Under the pieces are notes generated by a model. The model saw only the letters and a program-made list of their open reading frames with translations. It made no database searches and was not told the origin of the DNA. From positions 22,192,188 through 22,256,187 of the forward strand of contig NC_056053.1 of NCBI RefSeq assembly GCF_004379255.2: a stretch of 64,000 nucleotides of DNA, read 5' to 3'. Shown one piece after another: positions 10,875-22,515 of the stretch (position 1 is the stretch's first letter; each line of letters starts with the position of its first letter). Both the position numbers and the translations under genes were made by a program. Source of the DNA: Salvia splendens. Its lineage: Eukaryota; Streptophyta; Magnoliopsida; Lamiales; Lamiaceae.

Positions 10875-12615
10875 GATACTATTAATTTAATAATAATAAT
10901 AATAATAATAAAGCTATATTTTTTAATTAATATATGCAAATTTAATAATCCTGGTCATAATTCTAAGTTAAAAGAAAACATAGTGAGAATAAGAAAGTAC
11001 TAACATGAATCAGGTTGAGAAGTTACACATGATTAGGCTTAGTATAGGTTTGGAATGTTAGAATATTTTCATGTTGAGAAGATACATATTTGACTAGTCA
11101 TCTAGAAGAACGTGCATATCTGTTATCACATTTCAATCTTCTTAAATCGGACTCAAATATGGTAAAGCAAGGTGGCCAACCACCAGGGCTTTTCACCAAA
11201 CTGGGGTTAACATAAATAATAGGTATATGACTCCACTAATCATAAAATATCATTCAAAACTCTTAAAGTTATACTATATTTTAGTTTGTTGAAGGCCTTT
11301 TGACTATCTTTACCAGAGCAAGTAGATCCCTTTTTACAGAGTGTAAAGGTATGATTTGGCATGCCCAAAAAAGTATAGTGCAACAATAAGAGAGGGCATA
11401 TGCAGAACCAAGTTGTACCTTTAGTGAATGATAAATTAATCTCATTTTTAGATGAGAGGCATAATAAGGTTAATACATATTATATATGCTCAATTACTTT
11501 GATCATGCCATTGCCGTTCAAACTTTAGCATGTCAGAGGCAGAGGTATACATATAGTGCTGCTCATGTGCCAAAATCTGAGCTGTAAGCTTAAAATAATG
11601 GAATGGATTTACTGTGAGTGAATCTCATGAGGTGTCTTGTAACTTAACATAAGTTTTGGCTCCTGTAAGTTAAGTTTTAATGCATTTCATTAAAATGTCT
11701 TGTATTCCTTACTTCAATCATCAAGGATTCATTATTATATTTGCTTAGATGTGTTAAATTATCTACAAAGATATAGTATTATGTCTAGAATGTGTTACAC
11801 TTTTGGGGGGTCTTAGCTCACTGGGTGAAAGGCGATGGAAGGTAAAAAGTAAACACGGCCCCCCTTGTATATTTTAAGTAGTTGCCAACATGCAATTGAG
11901 TAGTTTGTAGTTTTACCTAATACACTACTGGAAAGAAACTAGTCTCTAAAATCTACACTCCAACACCCACCTTTTCAACGTCCAAGTATTTTACTTACTG
12001 TTCAATGGAAACTATTAAAAGAAGAGGAACAGGAGGAAAAGCACTAGAGTAGCTAGCTTAATAAAAATATTAGAATGAATCCAAAATGGGATATAATACT
12101 AACTGATCTAGATCATGATCAAAGATTATATAAGCCGTGTTACACTAACAACACGTTGTGATCCAGTTGCAGATATAGGTATAGGTATAGTTTCGGCCTT
12201 TCGGGTAGGCTTCAGTCTGCCTCTAACATTATAACCCATCTCACACCGTCCCACCCAAGTCATTGCCAAGCCTAAATGGAATCAGATAATACATCTCAAA
12301 AACAGATTTGGGTTCAACCTGAAGCAAGTAAGCAACATTTCTCGTGATGTTGCAGGCATTGATGCAGAAGGGGATGCAAGTGAAATGCCAAAGAAGCTTC
12401 TCTTATGTGACTGGTATTAGAAAAACAAAAGTAAATAATTGTGCACAAGACTCAAGAGTATATATTGGCGAGGTGAAAAAAGGGAGAAGAATATATCCTA
12501 GATATGATGTACAACACTGTGTTTCTGAGTTGAAATCGAGAGGAATCTTGTTCACAATAGGTATCGGTTAAGTAAAACAGATAGCTAAGTAAACCTTACT
12601 GGTTCAATATCAACA
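10875..12615. other. intergenic, no gene seen; TAA microsatellite
   Basis: A (TAA)n microsatellite lies at about 10886-10912. From about 12040 the sequence becomes similar to 39710 onward, marking one end of the segmental duplication that holds the RsmG pseudogenes. Confidence 0.5.
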
Positions 12616-14030
12616 TCATAGTGGGAGCTTTGAACGAATACCTGGTGTCTGAGGATATTTTCTGGGGGTCGAACCATCTTTCAGGCATATAATGGCGGTC
12701 CTCGATCCAAATTTGCTATGAGATTCTACTGAATTGGCACAAGATTTTGTTAGTAGTTTAAACAAACTCAGCTTGACTTTTTTTATTTAACATTTGATGG
12801 CTCATATTGACATGGAAAACGGCTCAAGCTTAAGGCAATTGTATTAGGAATCTAATCAAATGAAGAACAACTATAGTGAAGATACTTAAACAACATCCAA
12901 GATTCCCAAAGGCCATAGTAAGGATACATTAGGAATATATGGAAAGATAACGAATTAACACGAAAATCTCAGGAAACTCTAAGCTATACTATGTGGATGA
13001 GAAAGTAAAAAGTGAAAGTGAAAATGAGAGATGCATATATACCAAAACACGTTTGCAAGAGAGAAGCACCCATCAAATGATTAGAGCTCTTTCAGCTTTT
13101 GCAACTATCTCCGGGAATGGTTGTTTGCAACAGGATACAAGAGTTAGATGCAATTACCTCTACAAACCATGTAATGTACGCACACTTCTAAAATCAATTA
13201 AGGATCTAATTGTGAAACCATATGAGGACAAACTAAATGGAATGATCTCATAATTTTGTATAAATGATAGGTAATAACAGAAAGGCCTTAAACCCTCCAT
13301 TTGAATTAGCATACCTGTGGATCATGACCCTTTGCTGCCACAAACAAACCACCAACATGGACCACCAGAAGACAGTAATTCAGCTTCACGTCAGCAGAAA
13401 GAAAACGCTTAGACACAGATAGATGGCCCAAACCAAATAATAAGGAAAATAAGTTGCCAAATTTTACCCAGTACTCTCATTTCTGCAACTGCATTGTCAA
13501 AGTTTTCTCTATAGTCAAGGTTTTGTCCTACAATCTGTCCTATACAGAGATCAGATTATATATGAGCATACACCCTAATCGAATGACCAAAAAACATATC
13601 TGTTTTGATACTGCATTAATTCTGGTACTAATTAGTAAGCAATACCATAGAAACAGCTAGAAATGTAGACTTCATTAACCAAACACATTCCACTTTGACA
13701 TAAAACTCAATCTACTCATTCTTAAAACTCACACTATTAAACAACAGAAACAAAGCTAGAGTCATACCTCGGCTCAATCGCGTACAATTTGAACATTCTG
13801 CAGGCCGATGAGGCCAACGACATGCTCCAAGAAGATGCAACGCTTATTCAAGGAATCTAACACAGTAACCGTCCAACATAAGCAACACAAAATCAGCCAT
13901 AAGAAGAAAAATATGGAACAAATTTTTTTCGCTGAGAATCAATACAAATTAATTTTCATCACCTCATTTCCCTCTTTCACCGCCGTCAAATTCATTTTCT
14001 GCAAATCCAAAAGCTCGAATTCCAATCCAC
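12616..14030 (-). pseudogene. RsmG/GidB-like 16S rRNA methyltransferase pseudogene, copy 1
   Basis: Short minus-strand exons spell the RsmG (GidB) family, bacterial-type m7G methyltransferases of 16S rRNA that plants keep for chloroplasts. In order: 13955-14030 (LLDLQKMNLTAVKEGNEV); 13768-13880 (WTVTVLDSLNKRCIFLEHVV and then GLQNVQIVRD); 13468-13539 (GQIVGQNLDYRENFDNAVAE); 13315-13383 (YCLLVVHVGGLFVAAKGHDP); about 13060-13120 (IVAKAERAL, MGASLLQT); 12616-12728 (KFGSRTAIICLKD, then RKYPQTPGIRSKLPL and stop). Most edges have GT/AG. Defects: the glycine-rich SAM motif I that should precede WTVTVLD is absent, an in-frame TGA follows IVRD near 13775, and the MGASLL exon needs a frameshift. So it cannot bind cofactor normally. 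It is duplicated at 39.9-52.6 kb. Confidence 0.8.
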
Positions 14031-14083
14031 ACCATGTGAATAACAATGAGGATCAAAATACACGGTGAAACCTATAATGAAAC

Positions 14084-14272
14084 CTACAATGAGGCATTAA
14101 CCTTCACTCTTTCGGCAAAATAATGAATTTCTAGTTTTATTTCCTCCGCGAAATTCCCACTGCTTCCAGATTTTGAGAGATGGGACTGCATCGCACCTTT
14201 AAATTTGTCTATTGTCGCTCTGATTTCTTTGTTCCAACTTCTCCTGCTTCCCCACAGCATTCTGTTCGCCAT
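14084..14272 (-). other. 62-codon open frame, uncertain
   Basis: A frame starting MANRMLWGSRRSWNKE continues to YFAERVKVNASL. It lies upstream of the RsmG remnant on the same strand and just outside the duplicated segment. It does not resemble the RsmG N-terminus. A GT follows RVK, so it could be a first exon, but nothing else supports it. Confidence 0.2.
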
Positions 14273-14556
14273 TTCTTCGAACCTCTCAATTTCCTACACT
14301 GCCATTCCTACGATTTCTCGAGAAATATTAGAAGATTCTAGACGAGACCTGATCTTGCGCCTGACAGCAGCCAAGTAAGCCAAATTCGTCATTTCCTACT
14401 CTCTCTAGAATAAATTGCAGCGGAGGAATTTGAACAGTTCCTGAAACATGGTCTATTCATACGAGACAGAGGGAGTATATATACTCTTCTGTTAGTAAAA
14501 ATGATAGTAAAGATGACGATGATAGTCAGGGTGATTTGTTTAAAAAAAGTTTTTTA

Positions 14557-14726
14557 CTCTCTATGTCCATACTCTAAGTGAATCAAACATTTCTAAAAAT
14601 AGAAACATCATTCTCTTTATTTTTTTCTCTAGTTTACTTTATTCTCTCCACTTAATTCACAAAATAACACTACATAAAATCTAATGTTGGAATAGAAATG
14701 TTCCACTTAAAGTGAGACGGAGGGAG
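14557..14726. mobile_element. Stowaway MITE
   Basis: Left end ctctctatgtccatactcta and right end ...agtgagacggagggag form Tc1/mariner-type inverted repeats, flanked by TA (14555-14556 and 14727-14728). A second, truncated Stowaway end (acgagacagagggagta) is at about 14460-14477. Confidence 0.75.
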
Positions 14727-14790
14727 TACTAGTTTATTATTTTTCTAAGTTTTTGTTCCTATCGGTGAACATCTATATTTAGTTAATCAA

Positions 14791-15170
14791 AGTTGTTGAA
14801 CTATTTATTTATTCAAATCATATTATTTCTTCCTAATCGATCCTTAGTAGCACATTTTTCTTTATTTGTATATCTTAATCTTCAAAATTGTTAGAACTAT
14901 TTATTTATTCAAATTATATGATTTCTTCCTAATTGATCCTTAGTAGCACATTTTTCTTTATTTGTATATATTAATCTTCAAAATTATTAGAACTACTTAT
15001 TTATTCAAATTATATGATTTCTTCCTAATTAATCCTTAGTAGCACATTTTTCTTTATTTGTATATATTAACCTTCAAAATTATTAGAACTACTTATTTAT
15101 TCAAATTATATGATTTCTTCCTAATTGATCCTTAGTAGCATATTTTTCTTTATTTGTATATCTTAATCTA
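14791..15170. repeat. tandem repeat, about 97 bp x 4
   Basis: The block ctatttatttattcaaat...tccttagtagcacatttttc recurs at roughly 14791, 14887, 14984 and 15081 with few differences. AT-rich, no coding potential. Confidence 0.9.
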
Positions 15171-15958
15171 ACCAGCTCGTACTCTTTGGCCTTAAAAATC
15201 TACTTACCTTAAAATTTATCATCATTATTTGAAAAATATTATGTCCCACACATAGCACTGGCTATAATACTAGTTTCATCAAAATTTTAATGGCATGAGA
15301 CAATTACGAAAGGTACAAAAGTTAAAATTTAATTCTCTATTTTAAAAATTAATGAGTATAACCAAAACAATAAAAAAATATTATTTAAATGCAATTTTCC
15401 TTTAAATCAAAACTCAAATTTGGATTTTTACTCTACGTGGGCCAAACGAAACGAGTACTTTCTCATACTAACAATCCGGGTGTGGCCTCTCAAAATGGAT
15501 AACATTGATCACAAACTTTCACTTTCCTGCTATACAAGTTATATAGTAGCATGGCCAAGTTAAGAAAGCATCACATTCCTCAATTTTTATAAATAGCTTA
15601 CACCAAAAGTTGTTTAATTTATTGGTGTGAGACGAAGCTCACAACATAACTCACATTAAGTTCCGAACTAGAGTTCCAGATCAGACAATATCAAAAGTAG
15701 AGAATACAACAAACATTGTAAAAAACAAACATAACCTCAAACCATGTCAAATTGCATCAGTGAACTAACAAACAACACATCGGTCTGCAACCGCCGAAAG
15801 AAATTGAGCGTCTCCGTTGAACTTTAATCTGCATAGATTAAACACCCATCAGCAGTAAAACTCAATGTATATACAATACATATACTAACAAGCTCATAAA
15901 CATCCTGCAACAACAATCACACATAGTACCTAGTAAAGATGGATGGTATTTCTCTTAA
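15171..15958. other. 3' flank of the NLR gene
   Basis: No frame is supported. The part next to 15959 is probably the 3' UTR of the minus-strand NLR. Confidence 0.45.
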
Positions 15959-18900
15959 TCAGTTAGGTCCCCTCCCACATCCAGGGCCGATTTGGAGCTT
16001 GAACTGAACCCGCTCTTTGGGTCTCCGCTCTTCCTCCTCCCTTTTTACCTCCTCGATCCTCTTGGCTGATTCAACTGCTGATCTGTGAATGCGCTCAATC
16101 TCCATAAACTTCAACTTCTGGCCTAACTCAACTGGAATATGTTCTAGTTTGTCACAGTTCTTAAGGACAACAGAGCTAAGACGAGGAAAACTGTCAGTTG
16201 AAACCACCCACAAAACTATATCTGCATCTATGATGACCAAGACTAGCAGATTTTCGAAAACGCTAGCAGCAGCATTCCAGGAGGTTCCAGTGAATGCATT
16301 CTCTTTCAGCTTCAAGACCTCCAAGCTTTGGATCTCAGCTAATGTGGACATATGCTTCCAATCAAGGAATGTTTTCGACAATGTCAACCTTTTGAGATTT
16401 GGAGGGAAGGAACTTGACTGAGGGAGGCGAGGGAGAGGTTCAGAGTCAGTAGGTACATCATTCATCAGCTTCAGCTTTTCAAGAAAACCCAAGTTTTCCA
16501 TGGACATGTCACTAAAAAGAGTGGCTAGTTTACCACGAATTCCCAATTCAATGAGATTGCAGGCCCTTTCAGAAACCTTTGTTGTGTAAGATTCGGGTGC
16601 CAATCTGCTGAGTGTTTGGAGGTTTTCGCCACCTTCACCATTCCATTTTGGGTCCAAGACTATGGCTGCTTTCAACTTGAGATGCCTCAGACGATACATC
16701 TTCCATATATTTGCCTTCATGGTAATGGAACGGGACTTTGTCTCCACAATAAGAGTTTGTAGGTTCCATAGCTGGGAGAGGGGCTCCGGAAGAATAGAGA
16801 ATTCCTCAATATATAGAGTGACATACCTCAAATGAATCAATTTGGTCACCTTTGCAGGAAATTGACGGAATCTGATGGATATTGACTCTAAAACTCTGAG
16901 CAACTCGAAGGCATCTGGAATTGATGGTAGGTATTTGTCTTCCAAGTTTACAGGCTCCTTGTAGAAACATAAGAAGGAACGAACATGAGGACCTTTTGGT
17001 TTTTTAGAGAAGAATGTGGGGAGATCGGAATGGAAACAAAGACGGTGGAACTTCTGGACCTCAGAAACAGGAGGTTCAAATACTCCCTTATTTTTCCTTA
17101 TCTCTTGGAATAACTTCTGCTCCACAGCTATGTTTTTGCAAAATTCACGAATCATATCATGGACACGACATGTTTTTATTTCACCCATTAGGTTTTTATG
17201 ATCAAGCATGAGTAAGTTCCTACCGACAAGATCACTTAAATTTTGCTCTGCAGCTTCCTCCAAACTTCCTTGTTTAGGCAGTACGAATCCTTCTGCAATC
17301 CACATGCGTGTCAGCATCCAAGCTGGGATCACGTGTTCTTCAGGAAACACAGCCATATAGAGAAAGCATTCTCTTAAGTGATCGGGCAATGTTTTGTAGC
17401 TCAACTCAACAGCTTCTGATATGCGCTTCTCCTCGTTATTCTGCGCAAACTTGCTCACATTATCAGACACATCATCCCAAAACTTTTTCAGAAGATGGGA
17501 TACATGTGTTTTGACAAATAAATCTACAAGAATGCCTCCAACCACCACAACTGTCAAAGGCACTCCATGACACTGGGCAGCTATTTTCATTCCAATGTCT
17601 ACCAACTCCCTGTACTGGTCAGTGTAGCAACCTTCTTCGTTCCCAAATACCTCCAATTGGAGCAGTTCCCAACTTTCCTCCAGTTTGAAGAAACGCAGAT
17701 TGTGGGGCTCCGTGAAGTGGCCAACTTTAGCACGTTCACCAACAGTTTTCAGACGACTCGTGATCATGACCTTACTCAATTTATTGCTACTAGGCAGTAC
17801 AGTTTTTATGACTTGCCAGTCCTCAGGGCTCCACACATCATCCATTACCAACAAGAATTTCTCTTTGGACAGGCACACACGAACTGACTGGGCTAACTCC
17901 TCATCACTAAGGCCAGACATGTCGTTGCTAGTGAATTTTCTCAGAATGTTGAGAAACACATCCCGACTGTTGAACCTTTGAGAAACATAAACCCAAATGC
18001 GTATTGGGAACTCAAAACAGATCTGTTCATTCTCAAAAATCTTCCACGCCAGAGTTGTCTTCCCCAAGCCAGGCATACCGATGATGGAGATGACATCAAG
18101 CTTCTCCTTCTCATCCATGAGATAACCTAATAGCGTTGCTTCCTCGTCTTTGAAACCCACCACTTTTTCTCGTCTGATGGACTGATCCTGAGCAAAAGTT
18201 AAATTTTGATACGTTAGACATTAGTGCCATGCTGTATAAAACAAGCGCTGTGAGTCAGAAATTTTCTGAATGAACATCTATTGTTTCTCTAATTGATAAA
18301 GGGATATTGACCTCTAATCTCACGAAACTTTTCAAAAATTTATTTTCCCACAAACTTTGAATCCTATAGTATCACGAATTTAAATAGTAGTTGTATTTTT
18401 ACCACCTTACTACATTAAATGAGATGGATAGACTTCTAAAGACTTTGAAATCACATAACTATTAGTATTTTTAAGTGGTAATCATATTTTATAATAACAA
18501 ATGAAATGTACTGGATTTTTTCGCTGTTGAAAACATTCGAACAACTATTTAAATTAATGATATTATATGCTAAGTTTAAAATTTGTGGGAGAAAACAATT
18601 TTTTGAAAAAAATCCAGAAATTAGATGTCAATATCCCATTAGGCCATCCACAATAGGAATAGCCCAGCAATAGCCCAGCCATAGCCTAGCCACTGCCACA
18701 TCATCAGCACTAAAAATCCTCCTGCCACATCATAAATAGCCCAGCCATAACCTAGCCACATCATAAATAGCCCAGTCACATCAATAGCCACATCACTAAT
18801 AACAATTATATAAAAATGAAATAATTAACAATCACACAATATACGGAATTTAATTTACGAGACATATTCGAGAAACATTAATAATACTATCCACATCACT

Positions 18901-20758
18901 ATTAACAAATATATACAAAATGAAATAATTAACAATCACACAATATACGGAATTTAATTTACGAGACATATACGGGAAACATTAATAATACTATCCACAT
19001 CACTATTAACAAATATATACAAAATGAAATAATTAACAATCACACAATATACGGAATTAAATTTACGCCACAAAAACGAGAAAATTCACAAATATTAATA
19101 AAATTTAAAAAGTACATTAATTAAAAAAAATTACATAATTAATAAGTTTGTCCCACATCGAAAGTGGAACATAAAACATTCAATGATGTCTCTATAAAAG
19201 AGAAACAACTAAGGATGAGTTTGTCCCACATTGAAAGTGGAACATAAAACATTCAAGGATGTCTCTATAAAAGAGAAACAACCAAGAATGAGTTTGTCCC
19301 ACATCGAAAGTGGAATATAAAACATTCACGGATGTCTCTATAAAAGAGAAACAACCAAGAATGAGTTTGTCCCACATCGAAAGTGGAACATAAAACATTC
19401 AAGGATGTCTCTATAAAAGAGAAACAACCAAGAATGAGTTTGTCCCACATCGAAAGTGGAACATAAAACATTCAAGGATGTCTCTATAAAAGAGAAACAA
19501 CCAAGAATGAGTTTGTCCCACATCGAAAGTGGAACATAAAACATTCACGGATGTCTCTATAAAAGAGAAACAACCAAGAATGAGTTTGTCCCACATCGAA
19601 AGTGGAACATAAAACATTCAAGGATGTCTCTATAAAAGAGAAACAACCAAGAATGAGTTTGTCCCACATCGAAAGTGGAACATAAAACATTCAAGGATGT
19701 CTCTATATAAGAGAAACAACCAAGAACGAGTTTGTCCCACATCGAAAGTGGAACATAAAACATTCACGGATGTCTCTATAAAAGAGAAACAACCAAGAAT
19801 GAGTTTTACAAAAAAAAACATTAAATAAAAAAAAATTAAAAAATCCGCTGGGCGATGCGCTCGGCGATCCGGAGCGCTGCAATAGCGCCGAGCGGATCGC
19901 CCAGCGCACCGCCTAGCGGATCGCCTAGCACACCGCCTAGCGCCACGGAACCGCCGAGCGCTAGGCGGTTTTTAATTCCGGAAATGGCTGGGAGGTTGCA
20001 ATAGATCGCCTAGCGCACCGCCTAGCGCCGGCGCACCATTGTGGATGCTCTTATAAATTAAGAGACCAGACCAATCCGCAATAAATACCACATTTTTCAA
20101 TAAACTTTTTATCCAAAACAACAAAATTATTGTTGGTCAATACACTAAAAAATGTGTATGGTCGTCGTTTTGTGTATAAGATACAGGAAAAGCGTTTAGC
20201 TGCAACAAAATTATTAAAAATAAAATAATTGGGGAAAAGTTTTTCCTGCAACAATCGGATCATCGACGATCCAATCACACACACACAGATCTAATCTAAG
20301 CAAGTAATAATAGACTATATTAAGTGTGAATTTACCTTTTTATGCCTGGATTGGTGTTGATCGGGGGCGGGGGGAGGGGCGGAGGCGAGGGCGGCGAAAT
20401 TGTCTCTGATGAGGTTGAGCACGGGCTGCACTCTGTCGTCTCTGAGGGATTTAACCTCTTTGGCCAAGCTGAATTTCTTCGTGGTGAAGCGGCTGACGGT
20501 GGACTTTCCCTTGGCGGCAGTGAGCCACTTGTCGATTGTGTCTTCGACCTCGTAAACGACGTCGCGGATCTGCTGCTCGATCTCCTTGAACATTTTCTCC
20601 TCCCGTCGGTCGGCGGCGTCGCGGAGGAATTCCTTCATGAGGTTGAGTTCGCGGTTGAGCAGATCGAAATCGGCTTGGGAGCCGGAGAGCAGATCGTTGT
20701 ACCATTTAAGCGTATCGCGCAATTCTCCAAGCAGGAATGTGAGTGCAGTTTCTGCCAT
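15959..20758 (-). CDS. CC-NBS-LRR (NLR) immune receptor, R1-like, two exons, ~883 aa
   Basis: Exon 1 is 20336-20758 (141 codons) and exon 2 is 15959-18187 (742 codons plus stop), joined in phase 0 across a 2148-bp GT-AG intron. Exon 1 is an Rx-type coiled coil (MAETALTFLL...) with EDTID at the EDVID position. Exon 2 holds P-loop GMPGLGKTTLA (about 178), kinase 2 FLLVMDDVW (about 252), RNBS-B KVMITSR, the GLPL equivalent CHGVPLTVV (about 348), RNBS-D CFLYMAVFPEE, and VHD in place of MHD (about 483). Irregular LRRs follow to about residue 850, then a charged tail. This matches intracellular pathogen sensors of the R1 type found in asterids. The frame is intact. An intron between CC and NB-ARC is unusual but reading frame and splice sites fit; a GTG near 18163 is not the start. 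The intron is packed with transposons. Confidence 0.85.
18301..18637. mobile_element. Mutator-type MITE in the NLR intron
   Basis: Inverted ends gggatattgacctctaat and attagatgtcaatatccc. Left flank attgataaa resembles the right flank once the adjacent Harbinger-like insertion is removed (attataaa). Related to the element at 3784-4443. Confidence 0.7.
18642..20050. mobile_element. Harbinger-like non-autonomous element in the NLR intron
   Basis: The target duplication TTA lies at 18639-18641 and 20051-20053. Ends ggccatccacaatagg and (reversed) gagcatccacaatgg are inverted and similar to the ends of the PIF/Harbinger at 29153-31097. The interior has repeated tagcccagcc motifs near the left end, two ~90-bp direct repeats (about 18800-19060), the 73-bp USE/TATA array, and a GC-rich palindromic block of cgcctagcg motifs at 19845-20035. 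No transposase. Confidence 0.7.
19150..19784 (+). promoter_or_regulatory. nine tandem 73-bp units each with snRNA-type USE and TATA
   Basis: Exactly spaced copies of gtcccacatcg start at 19150, 19223, 19296, 19369, 19442, 19515, 19588, 19661 and 19734 (the second reads cattg). This matches the plant U-snRNA upstream sequence element, RTCCCACATCG. Each is followed 32 bases later by ctataaaag (tatataag in the eighth). That spacing fits the pol II class of plant U-snRNA promoters (about four helical turns) rather than the closer U6 arrangement. Units are nearly identical, so the array is young. It lies on the plus strand, antisense to the NLR gene. No snRNA coding sequence follows any unit. Minus-strand open frames across the array are artefacts of the 73-bp period. 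Confidence 0.75.
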
Positions 20759-20930
20759 GTAATCTCTCTAGAGATCGAGAGTGTTTGTAGAAGAAGAGAG
20801 AGGTTAGACTTTAGAGTTTAGAGTGTTGAGTACTCGTGAGAATAATTGGACTTCATCTGGTATTATTATTGTTATATACTCGCAGGCTCAATCCATTTGT
20901 TTTCCGTATCTCTTGCTTTACTTTATCTTA

Positions 20931-21425
20931 TACTCCACGATAGCGGACGTTCCAGCAGACGAGTGATCGTCTAGCGGCTCGTCTGTCGCGAACATCCGCT
21001 ATTGCAACCGTCTAGTGGATGGTGGACGTCCGGAGCGGACGAGAGGTCGTCCGTCGTATTTGGCGGGCGTCCGTCCCCTTGTCTGTCCTATCGTCGGCTA
21101 TTGTGGTCAGGCGACAGACAAGAGTACGAACGTCCCGATTTTTTTAATTTTTTTATCTTTTTTATTTATACTCAATATTTACAACTCATTGCACTTCATT
21201 TTTTTTATATTTGATAAACACCAACAATTAGAATGAATTAATCGTAGTTTTCAATTTGTTTTATTGGCTAGGACGTCGACTAGTCCTAGTATTAGGCTAT
21301 TATTGTGCAGTGGAATGTCCTTATGACGTGGCAGTGCAGTGAGATGCCCTTATGATGTGGCAGGAGGTGTTTTTGGGATGTCCGTGTGCTAGGCTATTGA
21401 GACATCCTCCCTATTGTGGATGCTC
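20931..21425. mobile_element. Harbinger-like non-autonomous element
   Basis: TTA duplications at 20928-20930 and 21426-21428 flank a block ending cctattgtggatgctc; the left end tactccacgatagcgg is a weak inverted match. The interior has GC-rich gacg/cgtc motifs at 20940-21130. It appears to split an older Stowaway (interior-like ctttactttatc on the left, cacaaaacaacac and agagagggag on the right). Confidence 0.55.
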
Positions 21426-21523
21426 TTAACTCACAAAACAACACTATATAAAATTACATATCGAAAAGCAAATGTTTCTTATTTATTGTGAGAGAGGGAG
21501 TATGTATAGACCGTTAAATTATA

Positions 21524-21722
21524 CTCCATTCGTTTAGGCTAATATGACATATTTCTTAGTCGACACGAGATTTTAGAAACTGTTGGTTGTGTTTAATCGG
21601 AGAGAAAAGTGATTTTAAGTATTAAAATTGAGAGATAGATATTTGAATATTTAATTTAATTTGTGAGAGAAAAAGTGATTGAGTATTAGTTAGAGATCCA
21701 AAAATAGGAACGAAGGGAATAG
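21524..21722. mobile_element. Stowaway MITE
   Basis: Left end ctccattcgtttaggctaat and right end ...ggaacgaagggaatag are imperfect inverted repeats, flanked by TA at 21522-21523 and 21723-21724. Confidence 0.6.
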
Positions 21723-22083
21723 TATTACTTCCTCCGTCCCAGTTTTAGAGTGACATTTTGCCAAAAAAGTCCGTCCCAGTTTTAGAGTTACATTTAGAAT
21801 TTTCCATTTTTGGACATAGAATTTTACCCCATTATTCAACAAAATTACACTTAAATGTCATTATAAACACAAAAATAAACCAAAAAAAAAACAAAAACAT
21901 AACCCACCCCCAACCCCCCTCATTTGACTTTCATCTCTCTCTCCACCATTTCCCTTCTCACCCATTCCCAATTGTAGGAACCCTAATCGGCTCCTACTCT
22001 AATCGCCGATCTAAATTGTTGGAACCCTAATCGGCTCCTACTATTATCACTCCACCATTCTCGTCTCTCTCTATTCGCTTCTC

Positions 22084-22515
22084 ATGGCGGAAGGTTGGGA
22101 TCCACTGTCGGAGTGTGAATCGGTGCCATCTTTCGATGCACCTCCCGAAACCCTAATCATCCCTGATACACCACCGGAAGTGATTGCACGGTGGGAAATC
22201 GACCGTGTGGTCGATTGTTACCACCGATCTGGACATTGGAGATGGTTTGCGGGCGTTGATGGGTCTGAGGTCGTCCATGAATCTGAGCTTCCCCCACCGG
22301 CTTGCTTCTTCGACGGATCTGAAACCCAGCCACCGTCTGAGGGCTTTGACGGGTCTGAACGCCACCCGCCGGCTGAGGGCTTTGACGGGTCTGAACCATC
22401 CATCCCCTGTGACGAATCTGGACCTCAACCAGCTTCCTCATCAAAGGTGGAGTACACCGAGAATGAGAAAGCTATGTTGCTGATCTTGTTGCCTGGCATG
22501 AAAGATCTCATCTAA
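22084..22515 (+). CDS. unidentified 143-aa protein frame inside the mariner-like element
   Basis: A complete frame starts MAEGWDPLSECESV and ends LPGMKDLI. It is acidic and Pro/Ser-rich, with three repeats of the form FDGSE-x2-PP-x-EG between about residues 75 and 105, and two Trp-rich spots (HWRWFAG). No signal peptide or membrane segment. It is antisense to the transposase and lies near the opposite terminal repeat. No plant mariner protein that I know of looks like this. It could be a captured host gene piece or a second element-encoded protein. The repeat of tgagggctttgacgggtctgaa at DNA level suggests recent internal duplication. Coding status is unproven. Confidence 0.4.
   Translation: MAEGWDPLSECESVPSFDAPPETLIIPDTPPEVIARWEIDRVVDCYHRSGHWRWFAGVDGSEVVHESELPPPACFFDGSETQPPSEGFDGSERHPPAEGFDGSEPSIPCDESGPQPASSSKVEYTENEKAMLLILLPGMKDLI

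Noticed and set aside
19192..19909. Series of 68-codon minus-strand frames (MFYVPLSMWDKLILG)
   Set aside because: They repeat every 73 bases because of the tandem array; a period that is not a multiple of three shifts the frame in each unit.
20342..20821. 159-codon plus-strand frame opposite NLR exon 1
   Set aside because: It mirrors the coiled-coil exon, which has the right domain, start and splice donor on the minus strand.
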